64,000 bases of DNA, from the NCBI RefSeq assembly GCF_000439085.1, contig NZ_AUUA01000008.1:62001-126000 (forward strand), written 5' to 3'. The DNA comes from Leminorella grimontii ATCC 33999 = DSM 5078. Lineage in GTDB: Bacteria > Pseudomonadota > Gammaproteobacteria > Enterobacterales > Enterobacteriaceae. Positions 37,073 to 44,987 of the stretch are shown here, piece after piece. Made by a program: the position numbers and the translations under genes. The notes under the pieces are model-generated. The model searched no databases and had not been told where the DNA came from. It worked only from the letters and a program-made list of their open reading frames with translations. Each line of letters begins with the position of its first letter. The stretch's first letter is position 1.

Positions 37073-38530
37073 CTACTGCGCGTAGATATCGCGGGTGATG
37101 CCCAGCTTTTTCATCTTGCTGTACAGCGTGTTGCTGTTGACCTGTAGCATCTGCGCCGCACCGCCTTCGCCGGATATTTTTCCGTTTGTTCTTCTCAGCG
37201 TTTCAATAATGTGTCTTCGCACGATTTCGTCTAATGGCAGAATAGATCTGTTCCTGTCGTCGGCGCTCTGAACGTACTCTTCCGGCTTAACGTCCAGCAC
37301 GTCGGTGCTGCAGGCGAGCAGCGCTTTTTCCAGCCGTGCGATAAGCTCAGCGATGTTTCCAGGCCAATCATAGTGCAGCAGCGACTGCTGAAAGCGCACG
37401 GAAAGCAGCGGCGGCCTGTGCTGCGTATTCTGGCTAAGCTTAAGCAGGTAATAGGTCACCAGTTCGGGAATATCCTCCCGCCGCTGCCTTAAGGGAAGCA
37501 GCGTGACCGAGAGGCAGTAAAGAGAACAGTAGCATTCACAGCTCAGCAGCGCTTCGGGGTTTATCTGATGGCGCTGCGACTGCGTTCTGGTGATGATGAC
37601 GCTGGTGGGCCATCCTTTCTCTTTATGAATGCGGATGCTTTTCATTAGGTCACAAAGCAGCTCTTCGGGCAGGCTTTCTACGTTCTCAATCAAAAGCGTT
37701 CCGCTGTTTACCTGCGCAAGCAGCGTACCGTCCGTTAGCGAGCTCGGCGTTAGCGTACGCGCTTCGGTGGCTTGGCCGTCTCGGTGGATAAACAGCGTCA
37801 GCGTTTCGGCGTAAAGCACGGCCAACTGCTGCTGCGAACGGTCCGACTGTTGATAAAGATGGTGGGCCAACAGCGATTTCCCGCTTCCCTTTTCCCCCTT
37901 GATGACGATGACCCGCTGACTTTTTGCAATGTCGGGAAGGCGCATAAACAGCGAGGCCATGGGGCTTTTCTGCGTGGCGATGACGCCGGCGGGCAGGCTG
38001 TCTTCCTGCATCGATGCGCGATGGGTGTAGCTGGCTTTCAGCGTTTCTTCGCTGATGATTTTAAGCTGGGACAGCGCTCGGGAGGCTAGCAGAGAGAATG
38101 GCCCCCTCAGCGATTCGGCCAGTTCCGCATGGTGTGCGTTAAAGGCGTTTGCCCTGTAGCTAAAGAAAATAACCGCCCCTAAGCGGATATCGTCCACTTT
38201 CAGGCGCATGACGATGGCGGATTTCACCTTCCGAAAGTGGTGTTTAATAACGAATTCGGTGAGAGGATCGTCCGACAGCCGGTTGAGGATGGTGGTGGTA
38301 AAGTTTTCCCTGACGATAAATTTAGACAGTACGTGAATCGGAATCGACAGCACGTTCAACTTCGCCCGGCTGCGCCGCCTTGTCGCCAGCGCGAGGAACT
38401 GCATGCTTTGAATGTCGTCGCGGTAATAGTTGAGAAAGATGCCGTCAATGGGAAAGTCGCTGGGCGCGGCTTGAATACAGGCCGCAATGGCTTTCTCAAG
38501 ATGCAACGTACTGCAAAGTGCTTCACGCAT
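37073..38530 (-). CDS. Degenerate sigma-54-activator-like regulator (GAF-like, AAA+, Fis HTH)
   Basis: 485 residues. N-terminal GAF-like sensory part (about 1-160, FhlA-like spacing), AAA+ region at about 180-410, Fis-type helix-turn-helix at the C terminus (NGKISGEGGAAQMLQVNSNTLYSKM). Walker A is GEKGSGKS at 212-219. The GAFTGA loop that contacts sigma-54 is absent: the segment after Walker A runs straight into LTDGTLLAQVNSGTLLIENVESLP, where Walker B has lost its usual Asp-Glu. It probably regulates without sigma-54, as TyrR does. It lies just downstream of the cytochrome operon on the same strand, with its own terminator between, and most likely controls it. Confidence 0.8.
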   Translation of the reverse strand: MREALCSTLHLEKAIAACIQAAPSDFPIDGIFLNYYRDDIQSMQFLALATRRRSRAKLNVLSIPIHVLSKFIVRENFTTTILNRLSDDPLTEFVIKHHFRKVKSAIVMRLKVDDIRLGAVIFFSYRANAFNAHHAELAESLRGPFSLLASRALSQLKIISEETLKASYTHRASMQEDSLPAGVIATQKSPMASLFMRLPDIAKSQRVIVIKGEKGSGKSLLAHHLYQQSDRSQQQLAVLYAETLTLFIHRDGQATEARTLTPSSLTDGTLLAQVNSGTLLIENVESLPEELLCDLMKSIRIHKEKGWPTSVIITRTQSQRHQINPEALLSCECYCSLYCLSVTLLPLRQRREDIPELVTYYLLKLSQNTQHRPPLLSVRFQQSLLHYDWPGNIAELIARLEKALLACSTDVLDVKPEEYVQSADDRNRSILPLDEIVRRHIIETLRRTNGKISGEGGAAQMLQVNSNTLYSKMKKLGITRDIYAQ

Positions 38531-38686
38531 GGCGCGTAGACCTTCCTTTATGTCTTCTTGTTATTTTTATAGATACGGATAATAAAACGACACTCCCCGA
38601 ACAATATTAAGAAATGTAAGACGGAGCGGAAGGGGCGGCACTGATTTATCTCAATATTTATTACAAAATGTGAATTTGTGTTTCTT

Positions 38687-38719
38687 TTTATAAAAAGGCC
38701 CCTTAATGTTCAAGGGGCC
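38687..38719 (-). terminator. Strong terminator after the cytochrome operon
   Basis: Eight-base GC-rich stem (38697-38704 with 38712-38719), 7-base loop, then on the minus strand TTTTTATAAA, 9 bases past the last gene. It separates the operon from the regulator, so the latter needs its own promoter at 38531-38686. Confidence 0.9.
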
Positions 38720-38728
38720 GTGCGTTGA

Positions 38729-40351
38729 TTAATCGCGGTTGTCTGAGTTTTTATTCCTATGGCGGTGATAGCCGTCAATCATTCCCTTTATCAGTGCGCT
38801 AAGGCTGTCGCCCGTGGTGCAAAGATAGAGATGTACCAGCAGGAACGCCAGTGTGGCGGCGGCCAGCCCGTAGTGCGACCAGGCAACGAGCTGCTTGCCG
38901 GGAAGGCCAAACAGCATTTCCGGGACGTATTCCGGGTAGAGCATCAAAAGCCCGCTGGCCAACAGCAGAGGCGCCATCAGGAACATCACGCACAGATAGC
39001 CTAGCTGCTGCAGCGTATTGAACTTACTGCGTTCGTTCGGCGTTTCCGGGTGCGGCTCATGGCGGAAGATGCCTATCAGGTAATAGCGCGCCTGGCGGAT
39101 GATGCGGCCCGCTAGCCCCTGCATCCGAACCCGGTAGTGGTGGCCGTTTCCGGTCAGGTTCACCAGCAGGAACAGCAGCCAAACGCCGCACAGGGTAAGC
39201 CCCGCCGCATTGTGCACTTCTGCCCAGAAGGCCAGATCGCCGATGGCGAAATGCATCACGACGCCGGAGAACAGCAGAACGATAAAGCACAGTGCGTTGA
39301 GCCAATGCCAGACTCTGACCGGCAGCGTGTACAGATAGGTTCTGTGCCACTCTGCGCCCGCTTCGCGTTTGCCTGTCAGCAGGCGAATAGCGCCATGAGA
39401 GACTAACAGCGCAGCCAGTATTCCCATCGCCCAGAAAATGGCGAGATCGACCCTCGGGGAGCCGTTCGCACCGACCATATAGCTGTCGATGAACGCACCT
39501 GCGTTTTCTACCTGAACCTGCTGCCGTGCGGGTATGCCGCCGAGCGAATCCAGCGTTTTAATCAGCGATGCGTCGTCAAAAAGGCCGTGGCCCAGCAGGC
39601 TTCCTGCGCGAAGCGACGCTGGCGGCGTGAAGCGCTGGCGCTCGGCCAACAGCGACGACTCGCTGTGGCACTGCCTGCAGGCGACGCTCTCTTTTGCCGG
39701 CGCAACGTTGTGAAGCGTGCCGTCTCCCGTCGCCGCGTGGCAGTCCGTACAGCGCAGTGACGACAGGTGCAGCTGTGCAGCAGGGAGCTGAGGATGGCTC
39801 AGGTCTTGCTCAGTGACAGATTTGCCGGACAGCGCTTTGTAGTCCGCCGCTCTCGTGTGGCAGTCAGTACACAGCGCGTTAGTTGCCGCTATCTGCGACC
39901 TGCTTGGCCGTGTAATAACGGTGGGCTGCATGGTGTGGGCATCGTGGCAGGACTGACAGCTAAACTTATCCTGAGCGATTTTCTGCGCGTGAACGCTCTT
40001 TTGGTAGGCGCTGACGATATCGTGTTTGACTACGCCGTGGCAGCTTTCGCACGCGTTGGCGACCGTGGCGACCTCTTTGTGCGGCAGCGCTTCAAACCCG
40101 GCGTTGCCCGCCGGGCTTTGGTGGCAGGCGACGCACGGCAGCGAGGCGTGAACGCCTTCCCGATAGGCTTCATTGGATATAAACAGCCTTTTTCCCGCGT
40201 TGGCGGGCGTTACGGCGTGAATATCGCTGTCGGCGTGGCAGCGCAGGCACTGCCCGTTGTCAGGCTCCGCCGCGAGCGCGCTGGACAGCCACACCAGCGC
40301 GCCGAACGCGATGAGCGGCCTTAGCATTCTCCCTATCTGTCTCATGTTCAT
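38729..40351 (-). CDS. Membrane quinol dehydrogenase: heptaheme cytochrome c fused to cytochrome b
   Basis: 540 residues. Signal peptide at about 1-28. A periplasmic part holds seven CxxCH heme c motifs (CLRCH, CVACH, CESCH, CQSCH, CTDCH, CTDCH, CRQCH) up to about residue 230. Then come about five membrane segments with histidines (RVWHWLNALCF, MHFAIGD, HYGLAAATLAFLLVHLYLC) typical of the di-heme cytochrome b of hydrogenase/formate dehydrogenase/thiosulfate reductase type. I infer that it takes electrons from quinol and passes them to the tetraheme cytochrome encoded just upstream, replacing the CymA/NrfH-type protein used in similar systems. Last gene of the operon. Confidence 0.85.
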   Translation of the reverse strand: MNMRQIGRMLRPLIAFGALVWLSSALAAEPDNGQCLRCHADSDIHAVTPANAGKRLFISNEAYREGVHASLPCVACHQSPAGNAGFEALPHKEVATVANACESCHGVVKHDIVSAYQKSVHAQKIAQDKFSCQSCHDAHTMQPTVITRPSRSQIAATNALCTDCHTRAADYKALSGKSVTEQDLSHPQLPAAQLHLSSLRCTDCHAATGDGTLHNVAPAKESVACRQCHSESSLLAERQRFTPPASLRAGSLLGHGLFDDASLIKTLDSLGGIPARQQVQVENAGAFIDSYMVGANGSPRVDLAIFWAMGILAALLVSHGAIRLLTGKREAGAEWHRTYLYTLPVRVWHWLNALCFIVLLFSGVVMHFAIGDLAFWAEVHNAAGLTLCGVWLLFLLVNLTGNGHHYRVRMQGLAGRIIRQARYYLIGIFRHEPHPETPNERSKFNTLQQLGYLCVMFLMAPLLLASGLLMLYPEYVPEMLFGLPGKQLVAWSHYGLAAATLAFLLVHLYLCTTGDSLSALIKGMIDGYHRHRNKNSDNRD

Positions 40352-40361
40352 CGCATCCTCA

Positions 40362-40793
40362 TCAGGGTTTCATGTTCGGGTACTTGAACAGGTGGCAGCT
40401 GTTGCAATAGACCTGAGACGGCTTGTGTTCACTGTGGCAGGCGCTGCAGGGAACGTCTTTACCGTAGTGGATGGAGTTGTGCGGATTGGGCTCAGGATGG
40501 CCCTCTTTAGACTTTGGCTCCGTCAGCGCGGCAATCTGATCGAGACTGCCGTGGCAGGTCAGGCAGTTGCCGTCGTCCGGCGGCGTTGCGGGCGTTTTGG
40601 CTCCGTGGCAAAGCTGACAGCTGGCGTCGCGCCCCGTGGCCGCCAAGGGCTGGTGGTAGGGTTTTATCGTCATGCTGTCGAGCTTTTTCTGGAAGGCGCG
40701 GGCATCGTTGACCGATGCATTATTGCCCTGAGCCCAGCAGCTGGCGCAAAACAGCAGCGCCAAAATAAAGGCGATTCGTTGATATAAAGACAT
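40362..40793 (-). CDS. Periplasmic tetraheme cytochrome c
   Basis: 143 residues from ATG 40793, which has GGAG 6 bases upstream; a further ATG at 40805 lacks one. Signal peptide at about 1-22 (CASCWA-QG). Four CxxCH motifs: CQLCH, CLTCH, CSACH, CNSCH. Size and heme spacing match the N-terminal tetraheme domain of Shewanella flavocytochrome c3 and the separate cytochrome subunits of Wolinella FccB and the methacrylate reductase system. It should hand electrons to the flavoprotein encoded 15 bases upstream. Confidence 0.88.
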   Translation of the reverse strand: MSLYQRIAFILALLFCASCWAQGNNASVNDARAFQKKLDSMTIKPYHQPLAATGRDASCQLCHGAKTPATPPDDGNCLTCHGSLDQIAALTEPKSKEGHPEPNPHNSIHYGKDVPCSACHSEHKPSQVYCNSCHLFKYPNMKP

Positions 40794-40808
40794 TTTCTCT
40801 CCCATGGC

Positions 40809-42401
40809 TTAGGCGTTATCAACAAACAGAGGCGTCGCGGTTTGGGTCGCGACGTGCGCGCCGGCGACTCGCCCGAGCACCAGCCCGTCGGCGATGGCGC
40901 AGCTGCCGAGTCGGCTTGCGCCATGAGGACCGCCGGTAACTTCTCCCGCCGCGTAAAGCCCGACGATGGGCTCACCGTTAAGGGCGTTAAGCACCTGACC
41001 GTTGACGTTGATCTGCACGCCGCCCATGGTGTAGTGCACCTTGGGCCAAACGCGGACCGCCACGTAGGGGCCTTCCGCCAGCGAAATGGCGCGGGAGACG
41101 TCTTTCCCCATGGGGTCGCCGCCGCCGTTTTTTACCGCCTGGTTATAGGCGTCCACCTCTTTTTGCAGGTTGTCATAGGGGATTGAAAAATGGTCGGCCA
41201 GTTCTTTTAGCGTATTAAACTGCCAGGCTACGTTGTACTTAAGGGCGGCGGGCAGGCTTTGCGCCAGCTTGGCGCCCTCAAGGTTGGTAAAGCACACCGG
41301 GTAGACCGGCTTGCCGTTCGCGTCTCGCTGGGCCAGGATGGCATCTTCCCGCGCTTTGCGGTCGGCCAGCTCGTTGGTAAAGCGCTTGCCGGTACGAACG
41401 TCAACCATAATTCCCATCGGATAGCCGGCGATGGTGTTGAACTGGGAAACGTTGCCGAAGCCTTTCTCGTCAGGGGACGACCAAGGGCCTAGCTGAATCA
41501 GATCCAACTGTACCGGCGTCGCGCCGATGCCCAGCATGGCGAGCAGCCCTTCCGCCGTCGCGCCGGGATGGTTGGTGGTATCGATGTCGCTGACCAACTG
41601 CGGATCCTGTATCTGGCGGAAGCGAAGGTCGTTGCCAAAGCCGCCGTTGCACATGACTACGCCATAGCGAGCTCCGTAGTTTCTGAGCGTGCCGCTGCTC
41701 TCATCGGGGAAACGGTAGTCGTCCCGCGCCTGTAGCCCAATCACCCGGCGTTTGTCGTCTTGAATGAAGGATTCAAACTTGCAGCGGTTTTTGAAAATGA
41801 CGCCCATCTTCTGCGCCGAGTTGCGCAGCGGCATGACGATGCCCGCGCCGGAGCTTTCAACGGTTTGCAGCGTGCGGGGCACCGAGTGGCCGCCGAAGTG
41901 CTGAACGAACGGCTTGTAGCGAACGCCGTGCTTGATGGTGAACTCATAGGCCTCCTGCGTGCCGTTGACCAACACGTGAAGAATGTCGTGATGGTTCAGC
42001 CCGCGTCCGGCTTTCAGCATGTCTTTGTACATCAGCTCCGGCGAATCTTCGATGCCGGCTTCTTTTTGCAGCGGGGATCCGGCGACGGCAAACGCGCCGC
42101 CGTTGATGGTGGAGTTGCCGCCGTAGACCGCCATTTTTTCGATAACCAGCACGTCAAGGCCGCGGCTCTTGGCTTCCAGCGCGGCGGCGAGGCCGGCGAA
42201 GCCGCTGCCGACCACGATGACGTCGTAAATCTGGTGAAAGCGCGTCCTCCCTCCGGTGACGGTTTCGGGCACGTTTACCGTGACCGATTGCGCCTGCGCG
42301 CCGGGTAACGCAAGCCCCATCAGGCCTCCCGTCGCCAGTAACGCCCCCTTGGTGAGAAAATCGCGCCGCGCCGACGGGCGCTCTTTTTTACTGTGGCTCA
42401 T
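40809..42401 (-). CDS. Tat-exported flavoprotein reductase, fumarate/urocanate reductase family
   Basis: 530 residues. Twin-arginine signal (Arg12-Arg13 in SARRDFLTKG). FAD site VVGSGFAGLAAALEA at 63-77. Catalytic residues of the flavocytochrome c family are kept: Arg348 (NELADRK), His456 (VHYTMGG), Arg497 (HGASRLGS). The histidine that in Shewanella fumarate reductase lies in QAHPT is replaced (Q303-L-G305-P-W), so another substrate such as urocanate or an arylacrylate is more likely than fumarate. It lacks the FMN-binding and heme domains of larger relatives; hemes are supplied by the next gene. It lies 9 bases after the lyase-like gene. Confidence 0.85.
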   Translation of the reverse strand: MSHSKKERPSARRDFLTKGALLATGGLMGLALPGAQAQSVTVNVPETVTGGRTRFHQIYDVIVVGSGFAGLAAALEAKSRGLDVLVIEKMAVYGGNSTINGGAFAVAGSPLQKEAGIEDSPELMYKDMLKAGRGLNHHDILHVLVNGTQEAYEFTIKHGVRYKPFVQHFGGHSVPRTLQTVESSGAGIVMPLRNSAQKMGVIFKNRCKFESFIQDDKRRVIGLQARDDYRFPDESSGTLRNYGARYGVVMCNGGFGNDLRFRQIQDPQLVSDIDTTNHPGATAEGLLAMLGIGATPVQLDLIQLGPWSSPDEKGFGNVSQFNTIAGYPMGIMVDVRTGKRFTNELADRKAREDAILAQRDANGKPVYPVCFTNLEGAKLAQSLPAALKYNVAWQFNTLKELADHFSIPYDNLQKEVDAYNQAVKNGGGDPMGKDVSRAISLAEGPYVAVRVWPKVHYTMGGVQINVNGQVLNALNGEPIVGLYAAGEVTGGPHGASRLGSCAIADGLVLGRVAGAHVATQTATPLFVDNA

Positions 42402-42410
42402 GACCCGCTC

Positions 42411-44087
42411 CTATTTTTGCACCGGGTAATCGGCAACCAGCGCTGCGCCGTTTTTAATGTCGTCGCTGTAGATGCGGTCCTGGTCAACAAACGGGACGAC
42501 TTTGCGATAGGCCTGATACAGCGCCTGGGTTTGCTGGCTCATCTTCATCTCCGGCATGACTTTCTTGCGAAGGTCGATGGCCTGCGTCGAGTGCAGAAGC
42601 TCCAGGCTGTAGATGGTCGTGACGTTGTCGACGATGCGCTGCAGGCGCTGAGAGGCGTACAGATTATTGGTAAAGGTATCTTCGATAGTGCCCGCCATCA
42701 CCTGGCCGTCCAGCGAGACCGGATTGGCCAGATCGACGTTTTCAGAGTGGAGCGCGACCTGTGGCTTTTGGATGGCGCCAAAGGCGTGTCCGGGGTTGCC
42801 TTCCGCCGTCAGGAAGCGGCTCAAGCCGGTGAAGTGGTCGTCAGACAGGTGAAGCGTGCGCTGTACGCTGTTGTGGGACAGATGGGCCAACGATACCGAC
42901 AGCTTCTGCACCGCCAGCGCCAGAGGCAGCGGTTCAAAGTTGGAGGTCGGGTAAATCGCGCCCTTAATGTCTTTGCCCTTCACGTAATACTGCTTCACCT
43001 GGCCGTTTTGCGCGTACTCTTCGCTGGCGTCAAGAATCACCGCCGGGTTGTCATCGGAGCTGTTCATCTGGATGGACAGCATTTCCTGCGCGTTAGCCAG
43101 ATCGCGCTTGGCTTCGTTGAGCGCAAATACGGTGGTGCGGAAAGAGAGCGGATCCTGAAGCGGGCGCTTTTCGTTGGGCTGCCACAGATAGGAACCGGTT
43201 AGCGCGTCGCGAATGGACTTGGCGCTGTCGGCCAGGCCGGGGAACGGACGAACGGAGATGCTCTGCGGCAGCACTGGAGAAACGTTGCCGTTAAGGCCTT
43301 CTAAACTCAGGCCAAACACCACTGGCGTCACGTTGACGACCTGCTCCGCGTTCATAATCGCTTTGGCGGAGTAGGCGGTAGAGATTGAGTTGGTGGAAAG
43401 GATGGAAAGGGCGTCTTTACCCATCGGCTCCAGCGGTTTAATGCCCGCGTTTTTCAGCGCAACGGCGGCGGGGATGGTCTTATTATCTACGATAACCCGC
43501 CATTCTCCCATCATGGCGTCGCCGATGTGGGAAGCCAGCGTGATGTCCGCTTCGCCGACGGAGCCCTGTGAGGGGACGACCGGCGTAATGCCCTTGTTGA
43601 GGAACTGCTCATACAGTTCGGCGACGTAAGGCTGCGCGCCGGTAGCGCCGGTCAGCATGGTGTTAAGACGAATCACCATCGCCATTCTCACCAAATCGAC
43701 GGGCATATCCGGCCCTACGCCCGCACCGTGAGCACGCAGCGCGTTGCGGTTAAAGGCGCGAGAGGCATCCAGCACCTCCGGGCTTAGCTTGCCGTGGGCG
43801 TCGAACAGCGATTTGTCTTTATTCAGACCTACGCCGACGGTCAGGCCATAAACGGGTACGCCCTGTTCAGCGGCCAGCATCAGCAGCTCGTTAGAGCGCT
43901 TCATCTTTTCCATAGCGCCTGTGTCTATCTTGACAATTTTTCCCTGCGCGGCAACGGCCCAAGCGTCTTCCAGAGTCAGGTTTTTTCCGTTAAGTACGAC
44001 GGCGTCGGCCGCCAAAACGCTTCCACTAAAAGTCACGCCCATGGCTAGAGCGCAAACGCTAAGGGTTGTAGTCGTCTTGTTTTTCAT
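42411..44087 (-). CDS. Exported histidine/aromatic ammonia-lyase-like protein lacking the MIO triad
   Basis: 558 residues. Signal peptide at about 1-26 (SVLA-ADA). The rest is the all-helical HAL/PAL/TAL fold: Tyr80 in VYGLTVGVG, His120 in AHGAGVG (equal to the substrate-selecting His83 of histidine lyase), LQDPLSFR with Arg317, and MNSSDDNPAV. At the MIO site, GSVG-ASG-DLAPLAH of ordinary enzymes reads GSVG-EA-DITLASH (residues 175-187), one residue shorter, so the Ala-Ser-Gly triad cannot form. The catalytic Asn of INGT also seems changed (ILSTNS). First gene of the operon with the flavoprotein. GGGGA precedes the ATG. It may still act on histidine-like substrates by other chemistry, or bind them. 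Confidence 0.85.
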   Translation of the reverse strand: MKNKTTTTLSVCALAMGVTFSGSVLAADAVVLNGKNLTLEDAWAVAAQGKIVKIDTGAMEKMKRSNELLMLAAEQGVPVYGLTVGVGLNKDKSLFDAHGKLSPEVLDASRAFNRNALRAHGAGVGPDMPVDLVRMAMVIRLNTMLTGATGAQPYVAELYEQFLNKGITPVVPSQGSVGEADITLASHIGDAMMGEWRVIVDNKTIPAAVALKNAGIKPLEPMGKDALSILSTNSISTAYSAKAIMNAEQVVNVTPVVFGLSLEGLNGNVSPVLPQSISVRPFPGLADSAKSIRDALTGSYLWQPNEKRPLQDPLSFRTTVFALNEAKRDLANAQEMLSIQMNSSDDNPAVILDASEEYAQNGQVKQYYVKGKDIKGAIYPTSNFEPLPLALAVQKLSVSLAHLSHNSVQRTLHLSDDHFTGLSRFLTAEGNPGHAFGAIQKPQVALHSENVDLANPVSLDGQVMAGTIEDTFTNNLYASQRLQRIVDNVTTIYSLELLHSTQAIDLRKKVMPEMKMSQQTQALYQAYRKVVPFVDQDRIYSDDIKNGAALVADYPVQK

Positions 44088-44230
44088 TTTAAGTCCCCAT
44101 AATAAATTTGGGGATATTCTAATTATTTATAGGTAGTCAGACTTAGAGCCCGATGACGCATTGAGCGTGAGGATTTTTGATATTTCGTGAGAGATGCGGA
44201 GCGTTTAACACTGTGGAAAAGAAAAATAAA

Positions 44231-44264
44231 CAAACGGCCGAAAGAGCGCTCTCTCGGCCGTTTG
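44231..44264 (-). terminator. Terminator after yjgA
   Basis: A near-perfect 34-base palindrome with one mismatch per arm, followed on the minus strand by TTTATTTTT, 22 bases past the yjgA stop. It separates yjgA from the lyase-like operon. Confidence 0.85.
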
Positions 44265-44285
44265 TTTCGGGCTAAAGGTGGAGCG

Positions 44286-44843
44286 CTACTCGTCCTGCTC
44301 CGCCAGCTCTTTAAGGTATTGGAAAATTTGCCGGTACGCTTTAGGCGGCTTGTTGCCCGCGCGCTCTTTTTGCGCGGTTCTGACCATTGAGCGCAGCTGC
44401 TGGCGATCGCCGTTTGGATAGAGGTTTATCACCTCAGTAATGGCGTCATCGCCGCCGTCGATCAGGCGATCGCGCAGGCTTTCCAGCTTGTGGAAAACGA
44501 CGACCTGCTGGTTGTGGCGGTTTTTAAGCTTATCCAGCGCCGTTTGGATGGGCTCGACGTCTCTGGCGCGCAGCATTTTGCCAATCAGCTGGATCTGGCG
44601 GCGGTAGCCCTCTTTTTTGATGCGCTGGGCGAGATCGATAGCGGCGCGCAGGTCTTCGTCAAGAGGGATGCGTTCTAATGCGTTTTTCCCAAGTTTTACC
44701 AGCTCTACGCCCAGATCCTTAAGCGCTTCGGCGTCCCGCTTAATTTCACTTTTGCTGACCCATATAATCTCTTCGTCTTCTTCAGGCTGGTCACCGGGAA
44801 GGGGATCGTCGAGCCACTGCTCGTCATCTTTAAATTTGCTCAT
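44286..44843 (-). CDS. yjgA: Ribosome-associated protein YjgA (DarP)
   Basis: 185 residues, acidic N terminus ([36 protein letters not shown]) then helical domain with [21 protein letters not shown]615 family; it binds the 50S ribosomal subunit and assists late assembly. Divergent from pmbA with 144 bases between, the same pairing as in E. coli. Confidence 0.95.
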   Translation of the reverse strand: MSKFKDDEQWLDDPLPGDQPEEDEEIIWVSKSEIKRDAEALKDLGVELVKLGKNALERIPLDEDLRAAIDLAQRIKKEGYRRQIQLIGKMLRARDVEPIQTALDKLKNRHNQQVVVFHKLESLRDRLIDGGDDAITEVINLYPNGDRQQLRSMVRTAQKERAGNKPPKAYRQIFQYLKELAEQDE

Positions 44844-44987
44844 CTTGTCATCTGGCCTGATTCTGAAAAATCGGCGTTAGCCGTCACATGTGCTAATAGT
44901 AACAGGTTGTCGACGATGTGCGAAATTGTGCTCGGATCCTGTTAAACTGTGGTCATCTTTTTTTAAGACCATGGCGAACCTTGAAGT

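Noticed and set aside
38641-38686. TGTGAATTTGTG upstream of the sigma-54-like regulator as a CRP site
   Set aside because: Only a half-site matches; the second arm does not read TCACA.
44088-44230. FNR-type or -24/-12 promoter for the lyase-reductase operon
   Set aside because: TTGAT-like half-sites are present, but no full FNR palindrome or GG-N10-GC pair could be found.
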